Source: Candidatus Levyibacteriota bacterium (lineage in GTDB: Bacteria > Patescibacteriota > Microgenomatia > Levybacterales > UBA12049). From it: a DNA stretch of 21,410 bases. Location of the stretch: contig JACQKR010000010.1 in NCBI GenBank assembly GCA_016204425.1, forward strand, positions 1 through 21,410, given 5' to 3'. Below are positions 1-8,407 of this stretch, piece after piece. Under the pieces are notes generated by a model that was not told the origin of the DNA, searched no databases, and saw only the letters and a program-made list of their open reading frames with translations. The position numbers and the translations under genes are program-made. The number at the start of each line of letters is the position of its first letter. Positions within the stretch are counted from its first letter, which is position 1.

Positions 1-54
1 CTTAGAATAACAAAAAAATCTAATATTTGTGTAAGAATTTAATTCTCTAGCGGA

Positions 55-84
55 GGTAGGAGAGTGCTAAAAATTTTCTCTACC
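55..84 (-). other. Hairpin over the rpsG stop codon
   Basis: On the minus strand the last bases of rpsG (GGTAGAGA, including its TAG stop) can pair with TCTCCTACC a short distance downstream: eight base pairs with one bulged C and a loop of about 13 bases. No U-run follows directly; a run of seven T lies further downstream at 11-17. It could slow or process the transcript, but it is not a classical terminator. The rest of bases 1-54 shows no gene; the next gene of the operon, if any, lies outside the window. Confidence 0.35.
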
Positions 85-553
85 ATCTAAAATGGCTGAA
101 TGCGCGGTTGGCTTCTGCTTGCTTGAGGACGACGTCTCGTTTCCTGATTGCTTCTCCTGCATTGTTTGCTGCGTCATTGAGCTCTGCTGCGAGCTTTGCT
201 TCAAAACTTCGGTACTCCTTGTTTGATCGCTTCTTTGCCGCCTCAAGAATCCATCGAATGGCGAGTGTGGTGCGTCTCTCATGCCTCACTTCTTGTGGTA
301 CCTGGTAGTTCGCACCACCGACCCGGCGGGATTTTACTTCTACCTTCGGCCCGACGTTTTGCAGCGCTTTTTCAAATATCTCGACAGGATTTTCATTTTT
401 CTCGGAAAGCAATTTAAACATTCCGTAGACCCGCTTCTCAGCAGTCGTCTTCTTCCCATCCTTCATGATTTTATTGATGAATTTTGTAATCAGAATGCTA
501 TTGTGGATTTTATCCGGTTCAACTTCTCGTTTGGTGATTTTTGCGTGTCTCAT
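80..553 (-). CDS. rpsG: 30S ribosomal protein S7
   Basis: Primary 16S rRNA-binding protein that nucleates assembly of the 30S head and lies by the E-site tRNA. The 157 residues match the usual bacterial length (about 155). Visible family hallmarks are the basic N-terminus (MRHAKITKRE), the central GPKVEVKSRRVGGANYQVP beta-hairpin region, the VRHERRTTLAIRWI helix and the C-terminal helix ending ANRAFSHFRW. The ATG lies 3 bases after the rpsL stop with no Shine-Dalgarno motif, so translation is probably coupled to rpsL. Gene order rpsL-rpsG after rpoC is the standard bacterial arrangement. Nothing appears truncated. Confidence 0.97.
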   Translation of the reverse strand: MRHAKITKREVEPDKIHNSILITKFINKIMKDGKKTTAEKRVYGMFKLLSEKNENPVEIFEKALQNVGPKVEVKSRRVGGANYQVPQEVRHERRTTLAIRWILEAAKKRSNKEYRSFEAKLAAELNDAANNAGEAIRKRDVVLKQAEANRAFSHFRW

Positions 554-556
554 AGG

Positions 557-1039
557 TTATTCTGCGGGCGCAGCCGGGGCTGCTGCTGGAGCAGCTTTGG
601 GTGCTGGCGCAGCCTTTCCTCCACCGCCGCCTCCTGATCGTTTTGCACCGTATTTACTTCGTGATGTTTTTCGTCCGTCAACGCCGAGCAGATCGTATTT
701 CCCCCGAACGATATGATACTTCACGCCCGGTAAATCTTTTACCCTGCCACCACGAATCAGCACAATACCATGCTCTGATAGTGAATGTCCAACTCCCTGA
801 ATGTATGCGGTCACTTCGACTTTATTGGAGAGCTTTACACGAGCGACTTTCCGGAGGGCTGAATTTGGTTTTTTTGGAGTCATTGTTTTCACCAACGTAA
901 CAACTCCCCGTTTTTGCGGAGAATTACTCTCAGTATAGATACGGTCTTTTGCGTTGAATAGCCGGCGCATTGCTGTAGACCGCGTCTTCTTCATCTTTCG
1001 TTTTCGGCCATGTTTGGCTAATTGTGATAATGTCGGCAT
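557..1039 (-). CDS. rpsL: 30S ribosomal protein S12 with Gly/Ala/Pro-rich tail
   Basis: Decoding-centre protein that monitors codon-anticodon pairing. Conserved blocks are PQKRGVVT (41-48), TPKKPNSALRKVARVKL (54-70, including the lysine where streptomycin resistance arises), GHSLSEHGIVLIRGGRVKDLPG (84-105 region, with the Asp that RimO methylthiolates in other bacteria) and RSKYG (127-131). It has the roughly 13-residue insertion before PQKRG that is also seen in Firmicutes S12. At 160 residues it exceeds the usual 124-140: after GAKR comes a low-complexity tail of six Gly followed by Ala/Pro/Lys repeats ending in Glu. The start gives the canonical MPTLSQL; no Shine-Dalgarno is visible. A promoter lies about 52 bases upstream. 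Confidence 0.96.
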   Translation of the reverse strand: MPTLSQLAKHGRKRKMKKTRSTAMRRLFNAKDRIYTESNSPQKRGVVTLVKTMTPKKPNSALRKVARVKLSNKVEVTAYIQGVGHSLSEHGIVLIRGGRVKDLPGVKYHIVRGKYDLLGVDGRKTSRSKYGAKRSGGGGGGKAAPAPKAAPAAAPAAPAE

Positions 1040-1042
1040 AAT

Positions 1043-1151
1043 AATAAAATGAAAAGTTAAAAATGAAAAATTAAAAATTTACAGAGGAAGTATTATATAA
1101 AATATCTTTTCCTTATGCAATTTTGAACTTTGCACTTGAACTTTCAACTTA
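1043..1151. repeat. AT-rich imperfect inverted repeat, family 1, copy 1
   Basis: The left arm (about 1043-1080) is made of AAAAGTTAAAAATGAAAAATT-like units; the right arm (about 1118-1151) has the opposite-sense units TTTTGAACTTT and TTGAACTTTCAACTT. The arms are imperfectly complementary and enclose about 38 bases that hold the likely rpsL promoter. The right arm runs into the rpoC stop codon. Similar units occur at 11985-12076 and 21290-21394. Confidence 0.6.
1092..1120 (-). promoter_or_regulatory. Probable sigma-70-type promoter for rpsL-rpsG
   Basis: On the minus strand TTGCAT (1115-1120) and TATAAT (1092-1097) are 17 bases apart. The -10 matches consensus exactly; the -35 keeps only TTG. 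The expected start gives a leader of about 45 bases made mostly of the left repeat arm. It would let rpsL-rpsG be transcribed apart from rpoBC. Confidence 0.55.
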
Positions 1152-4100
1152 TATTGCTTCATCGAAGGATTTTCCTTCAACGGGAATCAGTCGGCCAATA
1201 ATAACATTTTCTTTGAGTCCAATCAACTTATCTTCCCGTCCTTCAAGTGCTGCTTCCGTGAGCACTTTTGTTGTGTCCTGGAAGGATGCCGCTGAGAGCC
1301 ATGAATCGGAGAAGAGCGCAGCTTTGGTAATACCCAAGATTACCTGTCGCCCGGTTGCCGGCTCGCCGCCCTCTGAGAGAATTTCCGCATTAATTTCTTC
1401 AAATCGTGCTCTGGTGACGGCGTCTCCCGGAATAAGAGCTGTGTCACCGACTGTCTCGACAATGACCTTATCGGACATCTTGCGAAGAATGACTTCAAAA
1501 TGCTTGTCATTGATACCGATTCCCTGTGCCTCATAGACTTTTTGCGTCTCGGTGATGATATACCGTTGTGCCTGTAGTAAACCGCCTATTTTCAAGACCT
1601 CTTTTGGATCAAGATACCCCTGCGCAAACGGTGTTCCGGCGATGATTTCGTCTCCATCTTTTACATTCAATGTCGCAGCAAGAGGAACGAAATACTCCTG
1701 TACCTCAACCGGCTTAATTTTCGTATTGCGGACCTGGATACGATAGCCTTCATCGGTTGTCTCGATCTTCACCCGTCCGGTAATCTCTGAAATCGGCGAA
1801 AGGCTCTTTGGTGTTCTCATCTCAAACAATTCCTCAACACGTGGAAGACCCTGCGTCACATCAGACATAATGACTCCTCCGAAATGGCGAACACGCATAG
1901 TAAGCTGTGTCCCCGGTTCTCCGATACTTTGTGCCGCCATGACGCCGACCGGTACGCCAAGATTCACCCGTTTCTTCGTTGAAAAATCCCATCCGTAGCA
2001 GTTTGCGCACAAACCGTATGCGAGCTTGCAGGTAATCGCAGACCGAACGATAACGTCTGTCACTTCATTTTCAACCAAAGAATTGATATTCTCCTCATTT
2101 ATTTCTTGTCCTGCTTTCAAAATAACTTTTTTTGTTTTGGAAACTGCATTCGCTGCTAAGAACCGGCCAATAATTCTATCCGGAAACGGCGTTGTCCGCT
2201 CAGGCTCAGATATCACGATTGTCAAGCCTTCTGTTGCTCCACAATCCTCTTTCATGATAATCACATCATGGGAGACATCAACTAGTCGTCTTGTAAGATA
2301 CCCTGCGTTTGCCGTCTTCAAGGCTGAATCGGTCAAACCTTTTCGGGATCCTCGAGCTGATGCGACATATTCGAAGATAGACAATCCTTCACGGAAATTT
2401 GATTTAATAGGAAGTTCGACAATTTTACCAAGAGGATCAACGATAAGACCTCTCATTGCAGAGAGCTGCTTGAGCTGCTCGACACCTGCTCGAGAGCCTC
2501 CTGAGTCGATACTTACCCGGATTGGATTCGTCGGCTTTAAATTATTCCACGTCAGGCTTGCGATCTGTTCTGTCGCCTTAATCCACACATCATTTGAGAG
2601 GCGTTTCTTCTCATCAAGCGTGATCAGTCCCCGCTGATATTCGCTCTCAATAAGAGTAATCTTTTCCTCTGCCTTCTCAATCATTGCTGTTTTTTCAGGA
2701 ACGATATCGTTATCGAACACTGATACGCTGATTCCTGAAATCGTTGCGCCAAAGAATCCGAGATCTTTAATACGATCAATCAAATCTGCAACTTCTTGGG
2801 ACGTGATCTCACGCATTGCTTTTGTGATAAGCTTCTTAATCGCCGAGGCTGTAATAGCTTCATTAATATATGAAAATGCTTCAGGGAGAACCTCATTGAA
2901 CATAAGTCGTCCAATCGTCGTCTTGATAACGTTTTTCGAACTGTCGCCGTTTGCCTGGACACGAACTGTGATGGGTTCACGAAGCCTGACGCTTTGCATA
3001 TCATATGCAAGAAGCGCATCATTTCGGTTACTGAAATACTGGAGCTCCTCATCCGGTGTTTGATTCTCATCAATCATTGATGTTAAGAAGAAAATGCCAA
3101 GCGCCATTTCTTTATTCGGCAGGGTGATCGGGCTTCCGTCTGCAGGTTTGAGCAGATTGTGACTTGGCATCATGAGATTAATCGCTTCTTCTTGTGCTTT
3201 GCTTGATAAAGGAATATGCACTGCCATCTGATCACCGTCAAAGTCGGCATTGTAGCCTGCGCAGACACAAGGATGAAGCTGGATTGCTGATCCTTCAATA
3301 AGCACAGGGAAGAACGCCTGAATACCGAGTTTATGGAGTGTTGGCGCACGGTTCAAAAGTACCGGGTGATTCTTGGTAATCTCCTCAAGGATATCGAAAA
3401 CTTCAGGTGGCCGTTTCTCAATGTATCGTTTCGCAGATTTGATATTGGTCGCAAGGCCACGGACGATGACTTCACGAAGCACAAATGGCTTAAACATCTC
3501 GAGTGCCATTTCTTTTGGCAATCCGCACTGTGTCAGCCTCAGCTCTGGTCCGACAACGATAACTGATCGACCTGAATAATCAACACGTTTCCCAAGCAGG
3601 TTCTGCCTGAATCGACCTTGTTTCCCTCGAAGCATATCGGATAAGGACCGAAGCGGTGCTGAGACGACCTGATTTCCTCTTTGCGACGCATCGATGAGCG
3701 AGTCAACTGATTCCTGTAGCATTCGTTTCTCATTGCGAAGAATAATTTCCGGTGCACCAAGGGCTATCAGATGCTTCAACCGGTTATTTCTATTGATAAC
3801 CCGGCGGTACAAATCATTTAAGTCTGATGTCGCAAAGCGTCCACCCGCAAGCTGCACCATGGGACGAAGATCAGGCGGGATAACAGGAAGCACGGTCAGG
3901 ACCATGGCAGCAGCCTGTACACCTGCTTTTCGCATATTTTCAATGAGGCGAAGCCGTTTGACCATTCTGAGATACTTCTGACCACTTGTTTTATCTGTTT
4001 CTTTTCGAAGCTGAGCAATCAGATCGGAGAGATCAAGACTATTCACAAGCTCAAGGAGCGCCTCTGAGCCTGTCTTTATCGTGAAGAAAATTGGAATTTC

Positions 4101-4889
4101 GTATTCGAGCAGCTTAAAATACTCATCCTCTGAAAGAACACTTGATACTTTCAGGTTTTTCAGGAGTCGAAGAAGCATATCCGCAATTTCATCAATTTTC
4201 TTGATTTCCGCATCATATGTCTCGTTCAATCGAACAATTCGCTGTCTCTTATTTAAGTCAAGCTCTTCTGAAACAAGCTGTTTCTGCTCACCCTTGATTG
4301 TCGTTTTGGCGTCTTGTTTTTTCTCCTTCATTTCATCCATGACCTTTCGCTCTTCTTCTTTCATTTTTACCTTCAAGACTTCTTTCCGCTTTTCAATATT
4401 GCTGGTAAAGATTTCAACAGCTTCTTTCTTCTTTTCCTCGTTCACCTGTGTTACCAGGTAGGATGCGAAATAAATGACCGATTCCAAATTCTTTTGCGGG
4501 ATATCCAAAAGCAAGGAGAGTGGTGAAGATGAGCCTTTGAAAAACCACACATGCGCAAGCGGTGCTGCGAGAGTAATATGTCCAATCCGCTCACGTCTGA
4601 CACGAGAAAGTGTTACTTCAACGCCGCATTTGTCGCAGATAATACCTCGATAGCGAATTCTCTTGTACTTTCCACAGTAGCATTCCCAGTCCTTCGTCGG
4701 ACCGAAGATTCGCTCGTCAAACAACCCGTCTTTCTCAGGTCTGAGGGTTCGGTAATTGATAGTCTCTGGCTTTGTTACCTCGCCATATGACCAACCGATA
4801 ATATCGTCTCTATTTGCCAACAATAACTTAAGTGATTTGAAATCAAGAATTGTTGGATCTTTGAGATTTTTTCTATTACCGTTATTCAT
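1149..4889 (-). CDS. rpoC: DNA-directed RNA polymerase subunit beta-prime
   Basis: Catalytic clamp subunit of RNA polymerase, 1246 residues (B. subtilis about 1200, E. coli 1407). Zinc site 1 is C70/C72/C85/C88. The active-site loop NADFDGDQMAVH has the three Mg-binding aspartates at 549, 551 and 553. Zinc site 2 is C883/C954/C961/C964. The trigger loop starts at GEPGTQLTM (990-998) and has no large insertion, unlike E. coli. Residues about 150-245 form a Lys/Glu-rich, probably coiled-coil insertion between the zinc ribbon and the rest of the clamp. The trigger-loop tip reads MRVRHFGG where most bacteria have MRTFHTGG or a close variant. The start lies 2 bases after the rpoB stop, with a strong AGGAGGAG (4900-4907) 10 bases before the ATG. 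Confidence 0.98.
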   Translation of the reverse strand: MNNGNRKNLKDPTILDFKSLKLLLANRDDIIGWSYGEVTKPETINYRTLRPEKDGLFDERIFGPTKDWECYCGKYKRIRYRGIICDKCGVEVTLSRVRRERIGHITLAAPLAHVWFFKGSSSPLSLLLDIPQKNLESVIYFASYLVTQVNEEKKKEAVEIFTSNIEKRKEVLKVKMKEEERKVMDEMKEKKQDAKTTIKGEQKQLVSEELDLNKRQRIVRLNETYDAEIKKIDEIADMLLRLLKNLKVSSVLSEDEYFKLLEYEIPIFFTIKTGSEALLELVNSLDLSDLIAQLRKETDKTSGQKYLRMVKRLRLIENMRKAGVQAAAMVLTVLPVIPPDLRPMVQLAGGRFATSDLNDLYRRVINRNNRLKHLIALGAPEIILRNEKRMLQESVDSLIDASQRGNQVVSAPLRSLSDMLRGKQGRFRQNLLGKRVDYSGRSVIVVGPELRLTQCGLPKEMALEMFKPFVLREVIVRGLATNIKSAKRYIEKRPPEVFDILEEITKNHPVLLNRAPTLHKLGIQAFFPVLIEGSAIQLHPCVCAGYNADFDGDQMAVHIPLSSKAQEEAINLMMPSHNLLKPADGSPITLPNKEMALGIFFLTSMIDENQTPDEELQYFSNRNDALLAYDMQSVRLREPITVRVQANGDSSKNVIKTTIGRLMFNEVLPEAFSYINEAITASAIKKLITKAMREITSQEVADLIDRIKDLGFFGATISGISVSVFDNDIVPEKTAMIEKAEEKITLIESEYQRGLITLDEKKRLSNDVWIKATEQIASLTWNNLKPTNPIRVSIDSGGSRAGVEQLKQLSAMRGLIVDPLGKIVELPIKSNFREGLSIFEYVASARGSRKGLTDSALKTANAGYLTRRLVDVSHDVIIMKEDCGATEGLTIVISEPERTTPFPDRIIGRFLAANAVSKTKKVILKAGQEINEENINSLVENEVTDVIVRSAITCKLAYGLCANCYGWDFSTKKRVNLGVPVGVMAAQSIGEPGTQLTMRVRHFGGVIMSDVTQGLPRVEELFEMRTPKSLSPISEITGRVKIETTDEGYRIQVRNTKIKPVEVQEYFVPLAATLNVKDGDEIIAGTPFAQGYLDPKEVLKIGGLLQAQRYIITETQKVYEAQGIGINDKHFEVILRKMSDKVIVETVGDTALIPGDAVTRARFEEINAEILSEGGEPATGRQVILGITKAALFSDSWLSAASFQDTTKVLTEAALEGREDKLIGLKENVIIGRLIPVEGKSFDEAI

Positions 4890-4891
4890 GT

Positions 4892-7800
4892 TTATGCAGC
4901 TCCTCCTGATTGATCGGCAGGGGGAGTCTCAACAACTTCTGTTCCTTCAAGTGTCGTTTGCAATTCCTTTGCTTCTTCTTTTACTTCCTCAGTTTCTGCT
5001 TCTTGTACCTCGTTAAATACTGTTGCACCGACCGGAACCACATTCAAGCCAAGAGACTGCAACTCTTTAATAAGCACCTTGAATGACTCAGGAACTTTTG
5101 GTGTCGGAATATCTGTGCCTTTGACAATCGCTTCAAATGCTTTTGCCCGTCCGACAACATCATCAGCTTTAATCGTCAACATTTCCTGCAGGATATGACG
5201 TGCTCTATGTGATTCAAGCGCCCAGACTTCCATTTCTCCAAGTCTCTGTCCTCCCATTTGTGCTTTACCGCCAAGTGGCTGCTGGGTAACCAATGAGTAA
5301 GGCCCTGTCGATCGCGCATGGGTCTTATCCTCAACCATGTGGATAAGCTTCATCATGTACTCAATGCCGACAACGACTTTATTCTCGTAGGCGAGTCCTG
5401 TCCGGCCGTCAATGAGCGTGACCTTCCCATTAACAGGGAGGCCAGCTTGTTTGAGAAGCTCGGTTATTTTCTCCTCGGAAATATTTTCAAATACCGGTGC
5501 GCCGATTTTCATATGGAGCTTTCGAGCTGCAATGCCAAGATGCGCCTCCAAGAGCTGGCCCAGATTCATACGAGCAAGTACCGAGATTGGAGAAATGATG
5601 ATATCGACAGGTGTTCCGTCTTCCAAATGCGGCATATCTTCTGAGGGGAGAATCTTTGAAATAATTCCTTTATTTCCGTGTCTGCCTGCAAGTTTGTCTC
5701 CGACGACAACATGTCGGTATTGTGCGACTTCAACGATAATTTTTTGGAGCGCTCCCGGTTCAAGCTCATCGCCGCGCTTTCGATCAAGAATTTGCACACT
5801 GATGACAGTTCCACGCTCGCCATGCGGCATACGTAGCGACGTATCGCGTACTTCACGTGCCTGCTCACCAAAGATTGCCCGTAAAAGGCGTTCTTCTGCG
5901 GTAAGCTCTGTCTCGCCTTTTGGTGCAATTTTTCCAACGAGGATGTCTCCCGGTCCTACTTCCGATCCGACGACAATAATACCTTTCTCATCAAGATTTG
6001 CGAGATCCTCCTCGGCAACATTTGGAATATCCCGTGTTGTTTCCTCAGGCCCGAGCTTTGTCTCAACAACTGAGGCTTCATATTTCTCAATATGAATACT
6101 GGAGAGCACATCCTCCTTGACGAGTCTGTCTGAAATCACGATAGCGTCTTCATACCCAAGGCCGTCCAGAGAGGCATACGCGATGAGCAAATTTTGTCCG
6201 AGCGCGAGTTCTCCATTGTTGGATGCAGGACCATCAACAAGCAGATCACCTTTCTTGACCGACTGTTTCTCCTTTACAACCGCACGTTGCGTGTATGAGG
6301 TTGCTTGGGATGTCCTTCGGAAAGACTCAATCGCAAATGTTGCCTTTTCTCCTTTTGCCCCTTCGACAGCTACCTGATTGGCATCAACAAATGTTACTTT
6401 CCCGTCAAATGGCGCATAGACAACTCTACTCATAACTGCAGAAATAACAGCTTCCATGCCGGTTCCTACATCCGGACTCTGCGGCTTCACAAGCGGTACG
6501 GCCTGACATTGCATGTGCGTTCCCATCAAGGCACGGTTTGCTTCGTCATGAGCAACAAACGGAATAAGAGAGGCTGACGCTCCGACAACCTGGCGTGGTG
6601 CGACATCGATATAATCAATTTTCTCACGCTCGACCTCAAGAAACTCTCCCATGAAACGCCCCGGAACGCGCTCATCCAGGATTTCGCCATTATCACCGAC
6701 TCTGAGACTTGCATGGGTAATATACGCTTCCCGCTCATCATCCGCTGCCAAATAGACAACATCATCGGTAATACGAACTTTTGCATTTTTACCCGTTCCT
6801 TCTTTTTGAACTTTCTTATACGGAGACTCAAGAAAACCAAATTCGTTGACCCGTGAATACAGTGCCATATAGGTCACAAGACCGATATTTGGCCCTTCAG
6901 GGCTCCGAATTGGACAGATACGGCCGTATTGAGAACTATTGATATCACGAATCGAGAAAGCAGCCCGCTCCCGTGAGATTCCACCCGTTCCCATAACGGT
7001 CAAACGGTTTAAGTTGTCAATTTCTGAAAGGGGATTTGTCTGGTCAAGGATTGTGGATAGCTGGGAAGTTCTGAAGAATTCGTTGATTGAGGCCATAATG
7101 GGACGAGCATTAATGAGGTTTGAGACGGTCACCGGTGCATCCTGCTGCATAAGACTCATACGCTCTTTAATGCTTCTCTCAAGACGAAGCACCCCGACTC
7201 GAAACGCATTGGTCGCGACGAGCTCTCCGACACTTCGAATCCTTCGATTTGCAAGGCTATCGATATCATCAACATCCCCTTTGCCCTGATGGAGAAGAAT
7301 AAGATAGTTAATCGTTCCGATAATATCGTCAACGGTCAGCACATGCTCTTCGCTTGTTTTGAATTCCGGTACATCTTTCAGCTTTTTATTGATTTTGTAG
7401 CGTCCAACACTTCCAAGATCGTAGCGACGATTGTTAAAGAAAAGATTGATGAAATTCTCACGAACTTTGTCATAGACAATCGGCTCTCCGGGATGCATTT
7501 TCTTGAAGATTTCAATGATTGCTTCTGTTTCACTGCCTGTTTCGTCTTTTTGCAGTGTATTTTCAATAAATGAGTCGTTTGATCCTGCCTCAGCAGTTGC
7601 AAATTTTTCTTTTATATTGTCATTTGCGGAAACACCGATCGCCCGGAGAAATGTGGTTGCCAAAAATTTCCGTCGTCTGTCTATTTTGACAGTTATCGTA
7701 CCGTATCGTGTCGTTGAGAATTCAAGCCATGATCCATGAACCGGTCGAATTTCAGCCGAGTAGAGTGACTTTCCTGTTGCCGGATCATGGGTGACAGTGA

Positions 7801-8245
7801 AAAAAACACCGGGAGATCGAACAATCTGATTGACAACAGCACGCTCAATACCATTGATCACGAACGTTCCACGTGTTGTCATCTGCGGAATATCGCCTAA
7901 GAAAACTTCTGTATTGTGCGGTTTTTCTGTCTTAAGGTTGACGAGGGTGACACTGACATACAGTGGTGCATCAAATGTCTGTCCTTTTTCCAATGCTGCC
8001 TCTGGGGAAATTGCCGGCTTTCCGATTCGATAATCTTTTAGCTCAAGCCTCCAGTTCTTCCCGGTAAAATCATCAATCGGGGATACTTCTTGGAGAATCT
8101 CACCAATCGCTTTCTCTTGAAAGCGTTTATAAGATTCTTTTTGAATAGCCAATAAATCCAGTTGTGGTAAAGCAGTATATACTCTTCCCCAATTGTGTCG
8201 AATTGTATTAGCCTTGTTGTCGGTTTTTGTGTTTATCTTCGGCAT
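4892..8245 (-). CDS. rpoB: DNA-directed RNA polymerase subunit beta
   Basis: Forms the catalytic cleft of RNA polymerase with beta-prime. About 1117 residues from the chosen start, shorter than B. subtilis (about 1190) and E. coli (1342), so lineage-specific insertions are absent. Landmarks are the fork/rifampicin region (TSQLSTILDQTNPLSEIDN), CPIRSPEGPNIGLV, GDKLAGRHGNKG near the active site and the C-terminal GGQRLGEMEVWALE clamp segment. The last 40 or so residues are an acidic tail. I chose MPKINTK as the start because an in-frame ATG 22 codons earlier (at 8311) would add a Leu-rich hydrophobic stretch foreign to RpoB; that alternative is not excluded. The rifampicin pocket has Thr398, Asn411 and Thr416 where E. 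coli has Gln513, His526 and Ser531. It forms an operon with rpoC. Confidence 0.97.
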   Translation of the reverse strand: MPKINTKTDNKANTIRHNWGRVYTALPQLDLLAIQKESYKRFQEKAIGEILQEVSPIDDFTGKNWRLELKDYRIGKPAISPEAALEKGQTFDAPLYVSVTLVNLKTEKPHNTEVFLGDIPQMTTRGTFVINGIERAVVNQIVRSPGVFFTVTHDPATGKSLYSAEIRPVHGSWLEFSTTRYGTITVKIDRRRKFLATTFLRAIGVSANDNIKEKFATAEAGSNDSFIENTLQKDETGSETEAIIEIFKKMHPGEPIVYDKVRENFINLFFNNRRYDLGSVGRYKINKKLKDVPEFKTSEEHVLTVDDIIGTINYLILLHQGKGDVDDIDSLANRRIRSVGELVATNAFRVGVLRLERSIKERMSLMQQDAPVTVSNLINARPIMASINEFFRTSQLSTILDQTNPLSEIDNLNRLTVMGTGGISRERAAFSIRDINSSQYGRICPIRSPEGPNIGLVTYMALYSRVNEFGFLESPYKKVQKEGTGKNAKVRITDDVVYLAADDEREAYITHASLRVGDNGEILDERVPGRFMGEFLEVEREKIDYIDVAPRQVVGASASLIPFVAHDEANRALMGTHMQCQAVPLVKPQSPDVGTGMEAVISAVMSRVVYAPFDGKVTFVDANQVAVEGAKGEKATFAIESFRRTSQATSYTQRAVVKEKQSVKKGDLLVDGPASNNGELALGQNLLIAYASLDGLGYEDAIVISDRLVKEDVLSSIHIEKYEASVVETKLGPEETTRDIPNVAEEDLANLDEKGIIVVGSEVGPGDILVGKIAPKGETELTAEERLLRAIFGEQAREVRDTSLRMPHGERGTVISVQILDRKRGDELEPGALQKIIVEVAQYRHVVVGDKLAGRHGNKGIISKILPSEDMPHLEDGTPVDIIISPISVLARMNLGQLLEAHLGIAARKLHMKIGAPVFENISEEKITELLKQAGLPVNGKVTLIDGRTGLAYENKVVVGIEYMMKLIHMVEDKTHARSTGPYSLVTQQPLGGKAQMGGQRLGEMEVWALESHRARHILQEMLTIKADDVVGRAKAFEAIVKGTDIPTPKVPESFKVLIKELQSLGLNVVPVGATVFNEVQEAETEEVKEEAKELQTTLEGTEVVETPPADQSGGAA

Positions 8246-8291
8246 CAGCAGTGTGGGCAGTACAATCCTCTGAAGAAACAACAAAAGATAC

Positions 8292-8306
8292 AGGAGGTTA
8301 CCCCCT
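8292..8306 (-). promoter_or_regulatory. Small hairpin in the rpoB leader
   Basis: On the minus strand AGGGGG and CCTCCT pair around a TAA loop (six pairs including one G-U). The 3' half reads ACCTCCT, the same as the anti-Shine-Dalgarno end of bacterial 16S rRNA. It lies between the promoter and the chosen rpoB start. A regulatory role is inference only. Confidence 0.4.
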
Positions 8307-8338
8307 TGCATCTTCGACTAGAATCGCAGAGTGCTTTA

Positions 8339-8368
8339 TGTATAGCACATACTTTACGCGTATGTCAA
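8339..8368 (-). promoter_or_regulatory. Promoter of rpoB-rpoC
   Basis: On the minus strand TTGACA (8363-8368) is a perfect -35. An 18-base spacer ends in an extended -10 (TGC then TATACA, 8339-8344). The predicted start near 8332 leaves about 87 bases of leader before the chosen rpoB ATG. It is among the best promoter matches in the window, which fits a highly expressed core operon. Confidence 0.8.
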
Positions 8369-8407
8369 GAGTTAAATTAGCTTATATTATTGAATATCAC
8401 TTAAAAT

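Noticed and set aside
465..716. Plus-strand frame rich in Ala, Gly and Pro opposite rpsL
   Set aside because: It is the reverse reading of the S12 low-complexity tail.
2026..2637. Long plus-strand frames opposite rpoC and rpoB (for example 2026-2637, 4081-4461, 5412-6095)
   Set aside because: They are antisense shadows of highly conserved RNA polymerase genes, with biased composition and no family features.
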